Of a stretch of DNA of 64,000 bases, positions 45,496 through 54,762 are shown one piece after another. The notes below the pieces were generated by a model. The model was not told where the DNA came from, did no database searches, and saw only the letters and a program-made list of their open reading frames with translations. The DNA lies in the NCBI GenBank assembly GCA_964394585.1, contig CAYMYI010000004.1, positions 1-64,000 of the forward strand. The letters are read 5' to 3'. Source of the stretch: CAYUJH01 sp964394585. Its GTDB lineage: Bacteria > Bacteroidota > Bacteroidia > Cytophagales > Flammeovirgaceae. Made by a program: the position numbers and the translations under genes. How positions within the stretch are numbered: the first letter of the stretch is position 1; each line of letters starts with the position of its first letter.

Positions 45496-45516
45496 GTAAC
45501 AAAGAAGTTTACACAT

Positions 45517-45552
45517 AAAAAAAACCACTCACGCAATATATGAGTGGTTTTT
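45517..45552. terminator. Bidirectional rho-independent terminator
   Basis: AAAACCACTCA and TGAGTGGTTTT pair across a 9-base loop, with A-run before and T-run after. It lies between the convergent DUF4920 and gltA genes. Confidence 0.88.
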
Positions 45553-45571
45553 ATTTTTATATTGTTTCAAG

Positions 45572-46849
45572 CTATTTTTTAGGATATGGACGCGCATTTT
45601 CACCAATATACACTTGGCGTGGGCGGCTGATAGCTTGCCCTTCTTCGCGCATTTCTTTCCATTGGGCAATCCAGCCTGGTAGGCGACCTATGGCAAACAT
45701 AACCGTAAACATTTCGGTAGGAATTCCAATCGCTCGGTAAATGATACCGGAGTAGAAATCTACATTCGGGTACAAACTTCTTTGCACGAAGTAATCATCT
45801 TTCAACGCTACTTCTTCTAATTTTTTAGCGATCTCCAACATAGGATCGTGAATTCCAAGTTTTTCTAGCACTTCGTCGCACGCTTTCTTGATGATACGGG
45901 CACGAGGGTCGAAATTTTTGTATACGCGGTGTCCGAAGCCCATTAAGCGGAAGGGGTCATCTTTATCTTTTGCCTTGTTTACATATTTATCTACATCGCC
46001 GCCGTCGGCTTGGATTTGCTCCAACATCTCGATAACGGCTTGGTTAGCACCACCATGCAAGCGCCCCCACAACGCGTTAATCCCTGCGGAAATAGACGCA
46101 TATAAACTGGCTTGTGAAGAACCTACCACACGGACTGTAGCAGCCGAACAGTTCTGTTCATGGTCGGCATGCAGAATTAATAATTTATTGAGCGCATCGG
46201 CAACTACCGGGTCTACGTCGTATTTTTCGGTAGGTAGCGCAAACATCATATATAAGAAATTCGAGCAATAGTCGAGCGTATTATCCGGGTAATTTAAAGG
46301 ATGTCCCATTTCGTTTTTGTACGACCACGCCGCAATCGTAGGAATTTTAGCGAGTAAGCGGGTGATGGTCAAGTCTACAGCTTCTGGCGATACGTTCGGA
46401 TCGAGCGACTCGGGGTAAAAAGCCGTAAGCGTACACACGAGCGAGGAAAGCACTCCCATCGGATGAGCCGAGGTAGGGAACCCATCGAAAATTTTACGCA
46501 TATCCTCGTGTACGAGCGTATGGTTTGTGATTTTCTGCTCAAACGCCTGTAATACTTCTGTAGAAGGTAACTCACCATAAATTAATAGGTAGGCTACTTC
46601 TAAAAAGCTAGCGTTATCTGCCAAATCTTCAATGCTGTAACCACGGTAGCGTAAAATTCCTTTTTCGCCATCGAGAAAGGTAACGGCACTTTTGGTAGAA
46701 CCGGTATTTTTGAAGCCGGGGTCTAGGGTAATTAACCCCGATTGTGCGCGAAGTTTGCTGATGTCTACGGCTTTTTCTTTTTCAGTACCTTCTACGATGG
46801 GAAGTTCATAAATCTGTCCATCAAAATGGAGTTCTGCTTTGTTGCTCAT
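45572..46849 (-). CDS. gltA: Citrate synthase
   Basis: A 425-residue type II-like (hexameric) citrate synthase. Characteristic segments are LRYRGYSIEDLAD, LLILHADHEQNCS with the catalytic His, and MGFGHRVYKNFDPRA. It condenses acetyl-CoA and oxaloacetate at the entry of the TCA cycle. The ATG at 46849 gives the usual short N-terminal strand. A 493-base gap follows to the divergent topA gene, with a strong palindrome that may regulate one or both. Confidence 0.96.
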   Translation of the reverse strand: MSNKAELHFDGQIYELPIVEGTEKEKAVDISKLRAQSGLITLDPGFKNTGSTKSAVTFLDGEKGILRYRGYSIEDLADNASFLEVAYLLIYGELPSTEVLQAFEQKITNHTLVHEDMRKIFDGFPTSAHPMGVLSSLVCTLTAFYPESLDPNVSPEAVDLTITRLLAKIPTIAAWSYKNEMGHPLNYPDNTLDYCSNFLYMMFALPTEKYDVDPVVADALNKLLILHADHEQNCSAATVRVVGSSQASLYASISAGINALWGRLHGGANQAVIEMLEQIQADGGDVDKYVNKAKDKDDPFRLMGFGHRVYKNFDPRARIIKKACDEVLEKLGIHDPMLEIAKKLEEVALKDDYFVQRSLYPNVDFYSGIIYRAIGIPTEMFTVMFAIGRLPGWIAQWKEMREEGQAISRPRQVYIGENARPYPKK

Positions 46850-47342
46850 GTATTCAATCGTTTAAATTATGAGTAGATGGTTATTAATTTTCCATGAATT
46901 TATGCTAATATACACACCAATTAGGGAATTCTTACGAAGAATTTCGTTTTCATCAGCAGGCATATTTGTAACAACATATTTAGAGCTTCTACAAAGCAAA
47001 CTCTTTGAAATTTATGCAGTTACTGCTGCTTAAATACAGTTCTTAGCATACATTTTTTACCCTATTCTAGTAAAAAACTCAATCGTATAACTCACAATGC
47101 TAGGGAAGGTTTGCAAACCTTTATAATATTGGATTTTCAGTTGCCCACATTATGGATTTTGTAGAAATCTTTTGGTTACCAAAGAATTTTTCAAATTTTG
47201 CAACCGTTGTAAAGCATACCAAAGATTAATGCATAAGGTTGATTGCACAAGTAAACATTTGCATTCAACTATTGCATTTTTATGTTATACTCAACCGAAC
47301 CTATAAACTTAAACTAGCATACACCTTATACTTTCCGTATCT
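46850..47342. promoter_or_regulatory. gltA-topA divergent intergenic region with a palindrome
   Basis: This 493-base AT-rich gap has no gene. It holds a perfect 16-base palindrome AAGGTTTGCAAACCTT at 47106-47121 and two copies of TACCAAAGA at 47177-47185 and 47217-47225, exactly 40 bases apart. The first TACCAAAGA is part of the dyad TTTGGTTACCAAA. These look like operator sites; the regulator is unknown. Confidence 0.5.
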
Positions 47343-49685
47343 ATGTCGAAAAACTTAGTCATTGTTGAGTCGCCCGCAAAGGCGAAAACGATTGAAAAAT
47401 ACCTGGGAAAAGATTACCTAGTAAAATCGAGCTATGGGCATGTCCGCGATTTGCCCAAAGGCAACCAGGCCGTTGATATCCAAAATGGTTTCCAGCCATC
47501 GTATGTAATTTCTGAAGATAAAAAGCAGGTAGTCAACGAATTGAAAAAGCTTGCAAAACAAGCCGAAATGGTATGGCTCGCAACGGACGACGACCGAGAA
47601 GGAGAAGCGATTTCTTGGCATCTGAAAGAAGCACTCGACTTGAACGATAAAGCGACTCGGCGCATTGTTTTTCGAGAAATCACGAAAAATGCTATATTAA
47701 ATGCCATTCAACAACCTAGAGGTATCGACCTCGATTTGGTATATGCACAGCAAGCACGCCGTGTACTCGATCGCCTCGTAGGGTTTGAACTATCTCCCAT
47801 CCTTTGGAAAAAAATCAAAGGTGGCCTTTCAGCTGGCAGAGTGCAGTCGGTAGCCGTGCGCTTAGTGGTAGAACGCGAACGGGAAATCCAAGCTTTTACG
47901 CCGACCTCTGCCTATAAGGTAAATGCAGTTTTTGCCTTAGAAGATGGCAATACCTTATCGGCAGAGCTCCCTAAGAAGTTTGAAACGAAAGCTGAAGCAC
48001 AGGCTTTTCTACAGAAATGCCGAAAAGCTGAGTTTAGCATTGAAAACTTAGAGAAAAAACCGGGAAAAAAGTCGCCATCAGCCCCTTTTACCACTTCGAC
48101 AATGCAGCAAGAGGCAAGCCGAAAACTGAGTTTTTCGGTTTCCCAAACCATGACTCTCGCCCAGAGATTATACGAAGCCGGGCACATCACTTACATGCGT
48201 ACCGATTCAGTGAACCTTTCGGAAGAAGCGGTAAATTCGGCTACGCAGGCCATCGCCCAGAATTTTGGCGATTCGTATGTACAAGCTCGAAAGTTTAAAA
48301 CTAAATCGAAATCGGCGCAAGAAGCACACGAAGCGATTCGCCCCACCAATTTTGCTCAACCCGAATTGAGTGGTGTTGAACGGAACGAACAACGCTTGTA
48401 CGAGTTAATTTGGAAACGCGCAATAGCCTCACAAATGGCAGATGCTCAATTGGAACGAACTACCGTAACCATCGGGATCTCTACAGCCGATGAGCAGTTT
48501 GCTGCCAAGGGTGAGGTGATTAAGTTTGATGGCTTCTTGAAAGTATACATCGAATCGAAAGACGATGTGGAAGAAGATGAAGCCGAAAGTGGCATGTTGC
48601 CACCTTTAAAAATTGGGCAGCCCCTTACGGCTAATCGAATTGCAGCTACTGAGCGATACTCGCGTCCTCCTTTCCGTTACGCAGAAGCGAGCTTGGTGAA
48701 AAAACTAGAAGAGCTAGGAATTGGCCGTCCTTCTACATACGCCCCAACCATTTCGACCATCATTAAGCGGAATTATGTAGTGAAAGAAAACCGCGAAGGG
48801 ATAGAACGCAAATACGTTGTACTTACTTTAGAGGAAGATGCTATCAAGGAAGAAAACCATACGGAAATCACTGGTGCTGAGAAAAGCAAGCTATTCCCCA
48901 CCAACGAAGGAATGGTAGTTAACGATTTCTTGGTAAAATACTTTCCTAATATCGTGGATTTTTCGTTTACTGCACGAGTAGAAGAACAGTTTGACCAAAT
49001 TGCACACGGAAAAGAAGCATGGGATAAAATGCTTTCCGATTTCTATACAGGGTTTCATAAAGCGGTAGAAGAAACCGAAGAAAATGCCGACCGAAGTTCT
49101 GCAGGCTCAATGCGTGAGCTCGGTGTTGACCCTAAAACAGAAAAATCGGTATTTGCTAAGTTAGGGAAATACGGTCCTTACGTACAGTTAGGCAGTAACG
49201 AAGACGAAGAAAAGCCCCAATATGCTTCCTTGAGGAAAGAGCAATATCTTGAGAGTATCACTTTAGAAGAAGCTCTTGAATTATTTAAGCTCCCACGCGA
49301 TGTTGGAATGTTTGAAGATAAAAAAGTAGTAGCGGCAATTGGTAGGTTTGGCCCGTACATTCGCCATGATGGAAAGTTTGTTTCTTTAGGTAAAGAACAT
49401 GACCCGCTAACAGTGAATTTGGATATGGCTATTCAGCTCATTAAAGATAAACGCGAAGCGGATGCTAAGAAGACCATCAAACTTTTTGATGAAGAACCGG
49501 AGCTTAAAATTTTAAATGGACGATGGGGGCCTTATATTTCATTTAAGAAGAAGAACTTCAAAATTCCGAAAGATAAAACCCCAGAAGAGCTGACCTTACA
49601 AGAGTGTATCGAAATTATTGAAGCTACTCCGGAGAAGAAAAAGCCGTCGCGTAAGAAAACAGCTACCACCAAGAAGAAAAAGTAA
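47343..49685 (+). CDS. topA: DNA topoisomerase I
   Basis: A 780-residue type IA topoisomerase. The Toprim domain contains TDDDREGEAISW (81-92); the active-site Tyr284 is in HITYMRTDSVNLS. The C-terminus has several Topo_C repeats (VFAKLGKYGPYVQLG, VVAAIGRFGPYIRHDG, LNGRWGPYISFKKKN) in place of zinc fingers, and ends in a Lys-rich tail (RKKTATTKKKK). It relaxes negative supercoils. This domain layout is the Bacteroidota form of TopA. Confidence 0.97.
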   Translation: MSKNLVIVESPAKAKTIEKYLGKDYLVKSSYGHVRDLPKGNQAVDIQNGFQPSYVISEDKKQVVNELKKLAKQAEMVWLATDDDREGEAISWHLKEALDLNDKATRRIVFREITKNAILNAIQQPRGIDLDLVYAQQARRVLDRLVGFELSPILWKKIKGGLSAGRVQSVAVRLVVEREREIQAFTPTSAYKVNAVFALEDGNTLSAELPKKFETKAEAQAFLQKCRKAEFSIENLEKKPGKKSPSAPFTTSTMQQEASRKLSFSVSQTMTLAQRLYEAGHITYMRTDSVNLSEEAVNSATQAIAQNFGDSYVQARKFKTKSKSAQEAHEAIRPTNFAQPELSGVERNEQRLYELIWKRAIASQMADAQLERTTVTIGISTADEQFAAKGEVIKFDGFLKVYIESKDDVEEDEAESGMLPPLKIGQPLTANRIAATERYSRPPFRYAEASLVKKLEELGIGRPSTYAPTISTIIKRNYVVKENREGIERKYVVLTLEEDAIKEENHTEITGAEKSKLFPTNEGMVVNDFLVKYFPNIVDFSFTARVEEQFDQIAHGKEAWDKMLSDFYTGFHKAVEETEENADRSSAGSMRELGVDPKTEKSVFAKLGKYGPYVQLGSNEDEEKPQYASLRKEQYLESITLEEALELFKLPRDVGMFEDKKVVAAIGRFGPYIRHDGKFVSLGKEHDPLTVNLDMAIQLIKDKREADAKKTIKLFDEEPELKILNGRWGPYISFKKKNFKIPKDKTPEELTLQECIEIIEATPEKKKPSRKKTATTKKKK

Positions 49686-49707
49686 GAATCTAAACGAGTC
49701 TGAAATG

Positions 49708-51039
49708 CTATAACTTTCCTGAATCTCTCTCTTCGTTAGCGAGCGCTTCGTTGATAGCTTTTACTATCTCGTCGAGTTCTTGCCCGGCTTCTTGCAATTT
49801 AGCCAATATCATTTTCTTTTCGTCTTCGTTGGTTGTAGCATTGTCGAGGGTTAGTACTTCGAGCAGCCCCAAAATGTTGGCAATAGGAGCGCGCAGCCGA
49901 TGAGAATTTACAAAAGCATAGTCTAAGAGTTTTCGGTTCTTTAGCTTCAGTTCCTGAGTGCGCTGTTCTACTTGCTCTTGCAAACCTTCGTTCAATTGCT
50001 GAATCCTTCTGTGTAAATCGGCAATATGGTTAAGCGCCTTATGTTTTTGCCAATACAACATTCCAATGTAGATTGCTGCCACTACGGCTACCAAAAGCCC
50101 CAACAACAGCGCGATATATACCTTACGATAATACTCCGATTCTTTTGCTACAATTTGAGCTTCTTGCGCCAACAGCAAGTTTTTGAGTTGCATTTTATCG
50201 AGTTCGTAACTCATTTGTAGCTTCACCAAATCGGCTTGTTTACTATGCTCGTCAAGGGAGTCAGTCGCAGCTAGGGCTTCTTGTTGGTAGAAGTAGGCGC
50301 TGTCGAATTGAGCTTTCGCTGCGTAGTACTCAGAAAGTTGCGAAGCGATGTTAAAAGCATCGGAGTGTTGTTGGTATTGTGTTGCGTAGAATCGCCCTTT
50401 GTGTAGCAGACTGTATTCTATAGAATTGCTGTTTTCTTTTCGAGCTAAACGAGCTAAAGCAAAATAGGTAGAACTGAGGTGGCTCTTACGTTCTTGGTCA
50501 ATTTTTTCAGCGAGGGCTTGTTCTAAATAATCTCTTGCCTCGGCAACTTGAGCGCCTATTTTTTGGTAGAATGCCAGTTCTCTTTGTAAGTACTCTTGCG
50601 CTGCGCTATAATCTTCTAAATTACTGTAGGCTCTTCCTAAGTTGCCCCATAGAAAAACCTGCAAACTTTCGTGTTGTATAGAGTCGGCAATAGAAAGAGC
50701 TTTAAAGAAATAGTCGAATGACTCAATATAATTACTTTGCAACTCTGCTATAACTCCTAAGTTGCCTTTTGCATAGGCTTCAAGGGCTTTCAGGTTGTTT
50801 AGTTCTGCTAACTGCAGCGCATCTTGTATGTACTGTTGGGCAGTTTCAGGTTCAGAAAACATAAGTTTTCTGCCTAGTTTATTCAATGTAGCGCTTTTTA
50901 CACTATCGCTCGAAGTAGTCGCAATAAGTTGCTGTAAACTATCGGTATGGTTGTGTTGTGCAATGGCACAGACCGACATGCCCCAGGTGGCAATCATCAA
51001 AAGATATTTCAATGCAGTAAAAATTAGATGTTTTACCAA
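49708..51039 (-). CDS. TPR protein with DHp-like helix pair but no ATPase domain
   Basis: A 443-residue protein. A signal peptide (LLMIATWGMSVCAIAQ) leads a periplasmic region of about six TPRs (to ~residue 290), then one membrane helix (ALLLGLLVAVVAAIYIGMLYW), a coiled coil (QQLNEGLQEQVEQRTQEL), and a short C-terminal unit with NSHRLRAPIANILGLLE. That motif (His380) is typical of the DHp domain of Bacteroidota sensor kinases. Only 63 residues follow the His, so there is no HATPase domain. Its start overlaps the end of the OsmC gene by 7 bases on the same strand. Confidence 0.85.
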   Translation of the reverse strand: MVKHLIFTALKYLLMIATWGMSVCAIAQHNHTDSLQQLIATTSSDSVKSATLNKLGRKLMFSEPETAQQYIQDALQLAELNNLKALEAYAKGNLGVIAELQSNYIESFDYFFKALSIADSIQHESLQVFLWGNLGRAYSNLEDYSAAQEYLQRELAFYQKIGAQVAEARDYLEQALAEKIDQERKSHLSSTYFALARLARKENSNSIEYSLLHKGRFYATQYQQHSDAFNIASQLSEYYAAKAQFDSAYFYQQEALAATDSLDEHSKQADLVKLQMSYELDKMQLKNLLLAQEAQIVAKESEYYRKVYIALLLGLLVAVVAAIYIGMLYWQKHKALNHIADLHRRIQQLNEGLQEQVEQRTQELKLKNRKLLDYAFVNSHRLRAPIANILGLLEVLTLDNATTNEDEKKMILAKLQEAGQELDEIVKAINEALANEERDSGKL

Positions 51040-51464
51040 TCGAACACAATGGTTTGTATCACATCGGGGTGTAAACTCAGCGCTACCGGACAGCGGCGTG
51101 CGGCGTGCTCTAACTTGGTTTTTTGGGCTTCGGTAAGTTGATGGTCTTTTAGCGTGAATTGAATACTGACTTCTTGGATTCTACGCGGGTTTGAAGCCAT
51201 TTTTTTTTGGGTATTCCATTGTAGCCCCTCTAAACTCCAGCCTTCGCGTTGGGCAAGAATCCCCATAATAGTAACCATACAGCTACCTAGCGCAGTAGCC
51301 ACAAGGTCAGTAGGTGAAAATGTTTCGCCTCGCCCATGGTTATCAACGGGGGCATCGGTAGTGAGTTGGCTTTGCGAAGGCTCATGCTTAGCATTTGTGC
51401 GCAGTTGCCCTTGGTATTCAGAAGTAAAGGTTACCATATTTTGCGTTAGTTTAGCTAATTGCAT
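51033..51464 (-). CDS. OsmC family protein
   Basis: A 143-residue OsmC-like protein. DNHGRGETFSPTDLVATALGSCMVTI carries the first peroxidatic Cys (about residue 62) and HAARRCPVALSLHP the second Cys near residue 127. Members reduce organic hydroperoxides with thiols. It overlaps the start of the TPR-DHp gene, so they may be one transcript, although no common function is evident. Confidence 0.93.
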   Translation of the reverse strand: MQLAKLTQNMVTFTSEYQGQLRTNAKHEPSQSQLTTDAPVDNHGRGETFSPTDLVATALGSCMVTIMGILAQREGWSLEGLQWNTQKKMASNPRRIQEVSIQFTLKDHQLTEAQKTKLEHAARRCPVALSLHPDVIQTIVFDW

Positions 51465-51672
51465 AACAAATTAGTAAACACTATCACATTTTCCGAATGG
51501 ATGAGCAACAACCAAGTATGGCAAACGATTTACTAAGAAAGAATTTTTGTGATGATGGAAATTCAGAGCGTGAACAAAAGTAACTTCACACGTTGTTTAT
51601 TAACTTTAAACAACTCACTCTCCTTAAACAACAGGGGAATATTTCCTAAACAGCTATATAATCTACACTACT

Positions 51673-52407
51673 ATGCAGCCAAGGTGCTTCTTCTTACTCC
51701 CTTTCCTATTCTTCGGAATGGTGAGCCTCTCTTTGCAAGCGCAAGAGAACAGCAACGATTACCTCTACGAAACCGAATTTGTGACGGGTATTAACTTTAA
51801 TACAAATGGTGGGCTGATTGGCGGGGTAAGTTTTAAATATGCGAAAGCACTATCATCTCGCATGTTACATAGCTTTTCCATTGAAATGGTAAACTTGAAG
51901 CACCCTAAGGAGCGTAAGTATCAAAACCTGACTACGGGCAGCACCTTTGTGCCGGGCAAGCAAAACTATTTGTACTTGGTGCGCCCACAGTATGGGCGTG
52001 AGTTTGTTTTGTTTCGCAAAGCGCGTGAGCAAGGCATTCAAGTAAACCTTATTGCTGCTGTGGGGCCTTCCATCGGGTTAGTAGCGCCGTATCTGATAGA
52101 GTACCCGGTAGCGGGTAGCGCCACAAAAATTGAACAATACGACCCGGAAATTCACACGAACTTTCAAGATATATTAGGTACAGGCAGTTTTATGGAAAGC
52201 CTGGTTCAATCGGATGTACGCTTAGGAGGAAGTTTTAAACTTGCCACCAGTTTCGAGTTTGGCACATTCAGTACGAATGTTACCGGGTTTGAAGCCGGTA
52301 TCATGCTCGATGCCTTCGCTGATGAAATCGTTATTATCCCATTTGCCGAAAATCGTCGGTTTTATAGCAGTATCTACCTGACTTTTTTCTTTGGAGTACG
52401 GAAATAA
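51673..52407 (+). CDS. Putative outer-membrane beta-barrel protein
   Basis: A 244-residue protein with a signal peptide (MQPRCFFLLPFLFFGMVSLSLQAQ). The mature part is a run of alternating beta-strand segments, with aromatic ends such as YLYLVRPQYGREF and a last strand YSSIYLTFFFGVRK. This suits a small outer-membrane beta-barrel. No family is recognised. It is followed by lipA after 91 bases. Confidence 0.72.
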   Translation: MQPRCFFLLPFLFFGMVSLSLQAQENSNDYLYETEFVTGINFNTNGGLIGGVSFKYAKALSSRMLHSFSIEMVNLKHPKERKYQNLTTGSTFVPGKQNYLYLVRPQYGREFVLFRKAREQGIQVNLIAAVGPSIGLVAPYLIEYPVAGSATKIEQYDPEIHTNFQDILGTGSFMESLVQSDVRLGGSFKLATSFEFGTFSTNVTGFEAGIMLDAFADEIVIIPFAENRRFYSSIYLTFFFGVRK

Positions 52408-52430
52408 ACGGGAAACTGCTAAAATGCTTA

Positions 52431-52438
52431 TACCTTTG
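52431..52438 (+). promoter_or_regulatory. Possible -7 promoter element of lipA
   Basis: TACCTTTG fits the Bacteroidota TAnnTTTG -7 consensus and lies 60 bases before the lipA start. No TTG element is seen at the normal distance upstream, so this is tentative. Confidence 0.3.
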
Positions 52439-52498
52439 AATTTATAACAGAGTGCCTCCTACAGGCACTATTTTCTATAAACAAAAGCCAATTCTGAT

Positions 52499-53377
52499 AT
52501 GATAGAACTACCAGTAATTTCTGAAAAGCCAGCTCGCACAAAGAAGCCCGATTGGCTTCGTGTGAAACTTCCGGTAGGAAAAGAATATGCAAAAGTGCGT
52601 CAACTAGTCGACCAATATAAACTGCACACCATCTGCGAAAGTGGCAATTGCCCTAACATGGGTGAGTGTTGGGGGCGAGGGACTGCCACTTTCATGATTT
52701 TGGGGAATGTTTGTACACGCGGATGTTCGTTTTGCGCGGTAGCTACAGGGCGCCCGCCAGAGTACGATGAAGACGAACCCCGTCGCGTTGCCGAAGCCAT
52801 TAAACTCATGGAAGTAAAGCATGCCGTAATCACTTCAGTAAACCGAGACGAGTTGAAAGATCGCGGGGCTGAAATTTGGTATCAAACAGTAGTAGAGGTG
52901 AAGAAAATTTCGCCTCAAACCACGATTGAAACGCTCATCCCCGATGTGCGCGCCAATTGGGAGGCACTTTACCGTATGATTAGCCCAGGGCAAGAAGTGG
53001 TTTCTCACAATATGGAAACTGTAGAACGCTTATATCGCCGTGTGCGCCCTCAAGCTAAATATGCGCGCAGTTTAGAACAAATTAAGCGCACAAAAGAATA
53101 CGGAAAGCGCACCAAGTCGGGGGTAATGCTAGGCTTAGGCGAAACCGACGATGAAGTATTCAAAATTATGGACGACCTTGCCGAACATGGTTGCGATGTG
53201 CTCACTCTGGGGCAATATCTACAGCCTACGAAAATGCATCTCGAAGTTGAGGAGTTTGTACACCCCGATAAATTTGCGTTCTTCAAAGAAGAAGGGCTGA
53301 AAAGAGGATTGAAATATGTAGAGTCCGGTCCGTTGGTGCGGTCATCGTATCATGCAGAGCGCCACGTGAATGTGTAA
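52499..53377 (+). CDS. lipA: Lipoyl synthase
   Basis: A 292-residue radical SAM enzyme. The auxiliary cluster Cys are C46, C51 and C57 (CESGNCPNMGEC) and the radical SAM Cys are C72, C76 and C79 (CTRGCSFC). The conserved C-terminal Ser lies in VRSSYHAERH. LipA inserts two sulfur atoms into octanoyl groups on lipoyl carrier proteins. A strong terminator follows. Confidence 0.97.
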   Translation: MIELPVISEKPARTKKPDWLRVKLPVGKEYAKVRQLVDQYKLHTICESGNCPNMGECWGRGTATFMILGNVCTRGCSFCAVATGRPPEYDEDEPRRVAEAIKLMEVKHAVITSVNRDELKDRGAEIWYQTVVEVKKISPQTTIETLIPDVRANWEALYRMISPGQEVVSHNMETVERLYRRVRPQAKYARSLEQIKRTKEYGKRTKSGVMLGLGETDDEVFKIMDDLAEHGCDVLTLGQYLQPTKMHLEVEEFVHPDKFAFFKEEGLKRGLKYVESGPLVRSSYHAERHVNV

Positions 53378-53401
53378 ATTGAGCCTTTAACTAAACAATC
53401 G

Positions 53402-53438
53402 AAAAGCTTTATTGATTATGTTCAATAAAGCTTTTTTT
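53402..53438 (+). terminator. Rho-independent terminator of lipA
   Basis: AAAAGCTTTATTGA and TCAATAAAGCTTTT form a perfect 14-bp stem (53402-53415 and 53422-53435) with a 6-base loop and a T-run to 53438. The next start codon is only 4 bases after the T-run. Confidence 0.9.
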
Positions 53439-53442
53439 AACC

Positions 53443-53673
53443 ATGAAAACCTATACGCACCAGCAGCTTGCCTTGCGCAATGGCACCGAACGCGAAGAAA
53501 TTTGGTGTGCATACCAAGGTATAATCTACGATGTAACTTCTTCGCGGTTATGGCGCAACGGAAAGCACTATCAGCATTGGGCAGGGCAAGACCTTACCAC
53601 CGAGCTCGATGCCGATGCTCCGCATACTGCGGAAGTTTTTAAAAAATTCGAAGTTGTAGGGTGTTTGGTGTAA
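53443..53673 (+). CDS. Small cytochrome b5-like heme-binding protein
   Basis: A 76-residue protein matching the short bacterial cytochrome b5-like domain: EIWCAYQGIIYDVTSSRLW, then YQHWAGQDLTTEL and DAPHTAEVFKKFEVVGCL. The two His in HYQHWAG and APHT are plausible heme ligands. There is no signal peptide. The start lies 4 bases after the lipA terminator with no visible ribosome-binding site, and it is 9 bases before the next gene. It may depend on terminator readthrough. Confidence 0.82.
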   Translation: MKTYTHQQLALRNGTEREEIWCAYQGIIYDVTSSRLWRNGKHYQHWAGQDLTTELDADAPHTAEVFKKFEVVGCLV

Positions 53674-53682
53674 ACCGAACTG

Positions 53683-54273
53683 ATGTTGAACCAGCTTATG
53701 TATCGAACTATCTTCTTTTTGGGAGGGCTACTTTTATTGGCAAGCTGCGAATCCCTCACCTTATATTTACAAGGGCAACAGCCGGCTCGCATAGAGCAAC
53801 GAGGAAATACGCTTTACCTCAGTGGCATCTTGGGAAAAGTTTCGGCTCGTAGGCTACAGAAGGCATTGAAGCAAACTCCCACTGTAGACACACTCGTAAT
53901 AATCCGTTCCGATGGCTCCGTGTACGATGAATACAACCTAAAAATCGCTGAGGAGTTGCACCGGAAGGGGGTTGTAACAAGGTTATTGCCCTATTCGCAG
54001 ATTGCCTCAGGGGCTGTCGATTTGTTTTTAGCCGGTAAAACCCGCATTGTGCCACAGGGAGCTAAAATCGGAATCCACTCTTGGAAAAACCGTTTAGGAG
54101 AAGGTGCCGATTTGCCCACTCACCATAAGGCACATCAGCAATTTTTAGAATACTATCAAAAAGTAGGGGTTGATACCAGTTTCTACTGGTACTCGTTACA
54201 TGTGGCGCGTTATGACGATATCCACTGGCTTACCGAAGAAGAGATTCAGCGTTTTGAAGTGCGCAAAGAATAA
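53683..54273 (+). CDS. ClpP/crotonase-like periplasmic lipoprotein (COG3904-like)
   Basis: A 196-residue lipoprotein; the lipobox LASC ends at Cys22. The mature part has LVIIRSDGSVYDEYNLKIA, then QIASGAVDLFLAGKTRIV with a candidate nucleophile Ser, and AKIGIHSWKN with a candidate His. This is the ClpP-like fold of COG3904. It may be a peptidase in the periplasm; no substrate is known. Met6 is an alternative start. It lies 9 bases after the cytochrome b5-like gene. Confidence 0.82.
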   Translation: MLNQLMYRTIFFLGGLLLLASCESLTLYLQGQQPARIEQRGNTLYLSGILGKVSARRLQKALKQTPTVDTLVIIRSDGSVYDEYNLKIAEELHRKGVVTRLLPYSQIASGAVDLFLAGKTRIVPQGAKIGIHSWKNRLGEGADLPTHHKAHQQFLEYYQKVGVDTSFYWYSLHVARYDDIHWLTEEEIQRFEVRKE

Positions 54274-54295
54274 GTCAAAAACCTAGTAACCTAAG

Positions 54296-54739
54296 CTACT
54301 GTACAGAGATTGATGTATGAAAACGACTGCCTTCCACATTGTTGATATACAGCGCCTCCCCCTTGGCATCGTAAATGGCATATCCTAATTTCACAACTTG
54401 GTAAGTGCCTGTGTCGAACACAAAATCACAATCCAAACGCTTTTCTTCTTGAGGAAGGAGGCGCACGCCAGAATATCCACAAGGTGCAGTTTTTCCATTG
54501 CTTGTATTGCTGATTTCATAGCCTATAGAAAGGTATAAAATATCGTTTGATACATTTTTCGCTGTGATGATGCCTTGTTGGTTAGCGAGTTCGAGGTATT
54601 CTTTAGGGTTCGCATTTTGGTTAAGGTACCCACCCGGTTTTGTGAGCCACCATACGATTAGCCCCGTTACGATAGCCGTGATAAATCCGCCAATCCATTT
54701 TCCGTAATTCATTTTCATACCATCTGATTTTTCTTGCAT
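54296..54739 (-). CDS. Membrane-anchored protein of unknown function
   Basis: A 147-residue protein with one N-terminal membrane helix (WIGGFITAIVTGLIVWWL) and a soluble beta-rich part after it. The later region has CGYSGVRLLPQEEKRLDCDF with two Cys residues. No family is recognised. It lies between a convergent gene and the terminator of the alpha-2-macroglobulin gene. Confidence 0.6.
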   Translation of the reverse strand: MQEKSDGMKMNYGKWIGGFITAIVTGLIVWWLTKPGGYLNQNANPKEYLELANQQGIITAKNVSNDILYLSIGYEISNTSNGKTAPCGYSGVRLLPQEEKRLDCDFVFDTGTYQVVKLGYAIYDAKGEALYINNVEGSRFHTSISVQ

Positions 54740-54762
54740 AGAAGCTATTTGCAGGGTTCTTT

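Noticed and set aside
53412..53642. Overlapping open reading in another frame of the cytochrome b5-like gene
   Set aside because: It overlaps the terminator and reads Arg/Cys-rich without a family; the other frame matches the cytochrome b5 domain.
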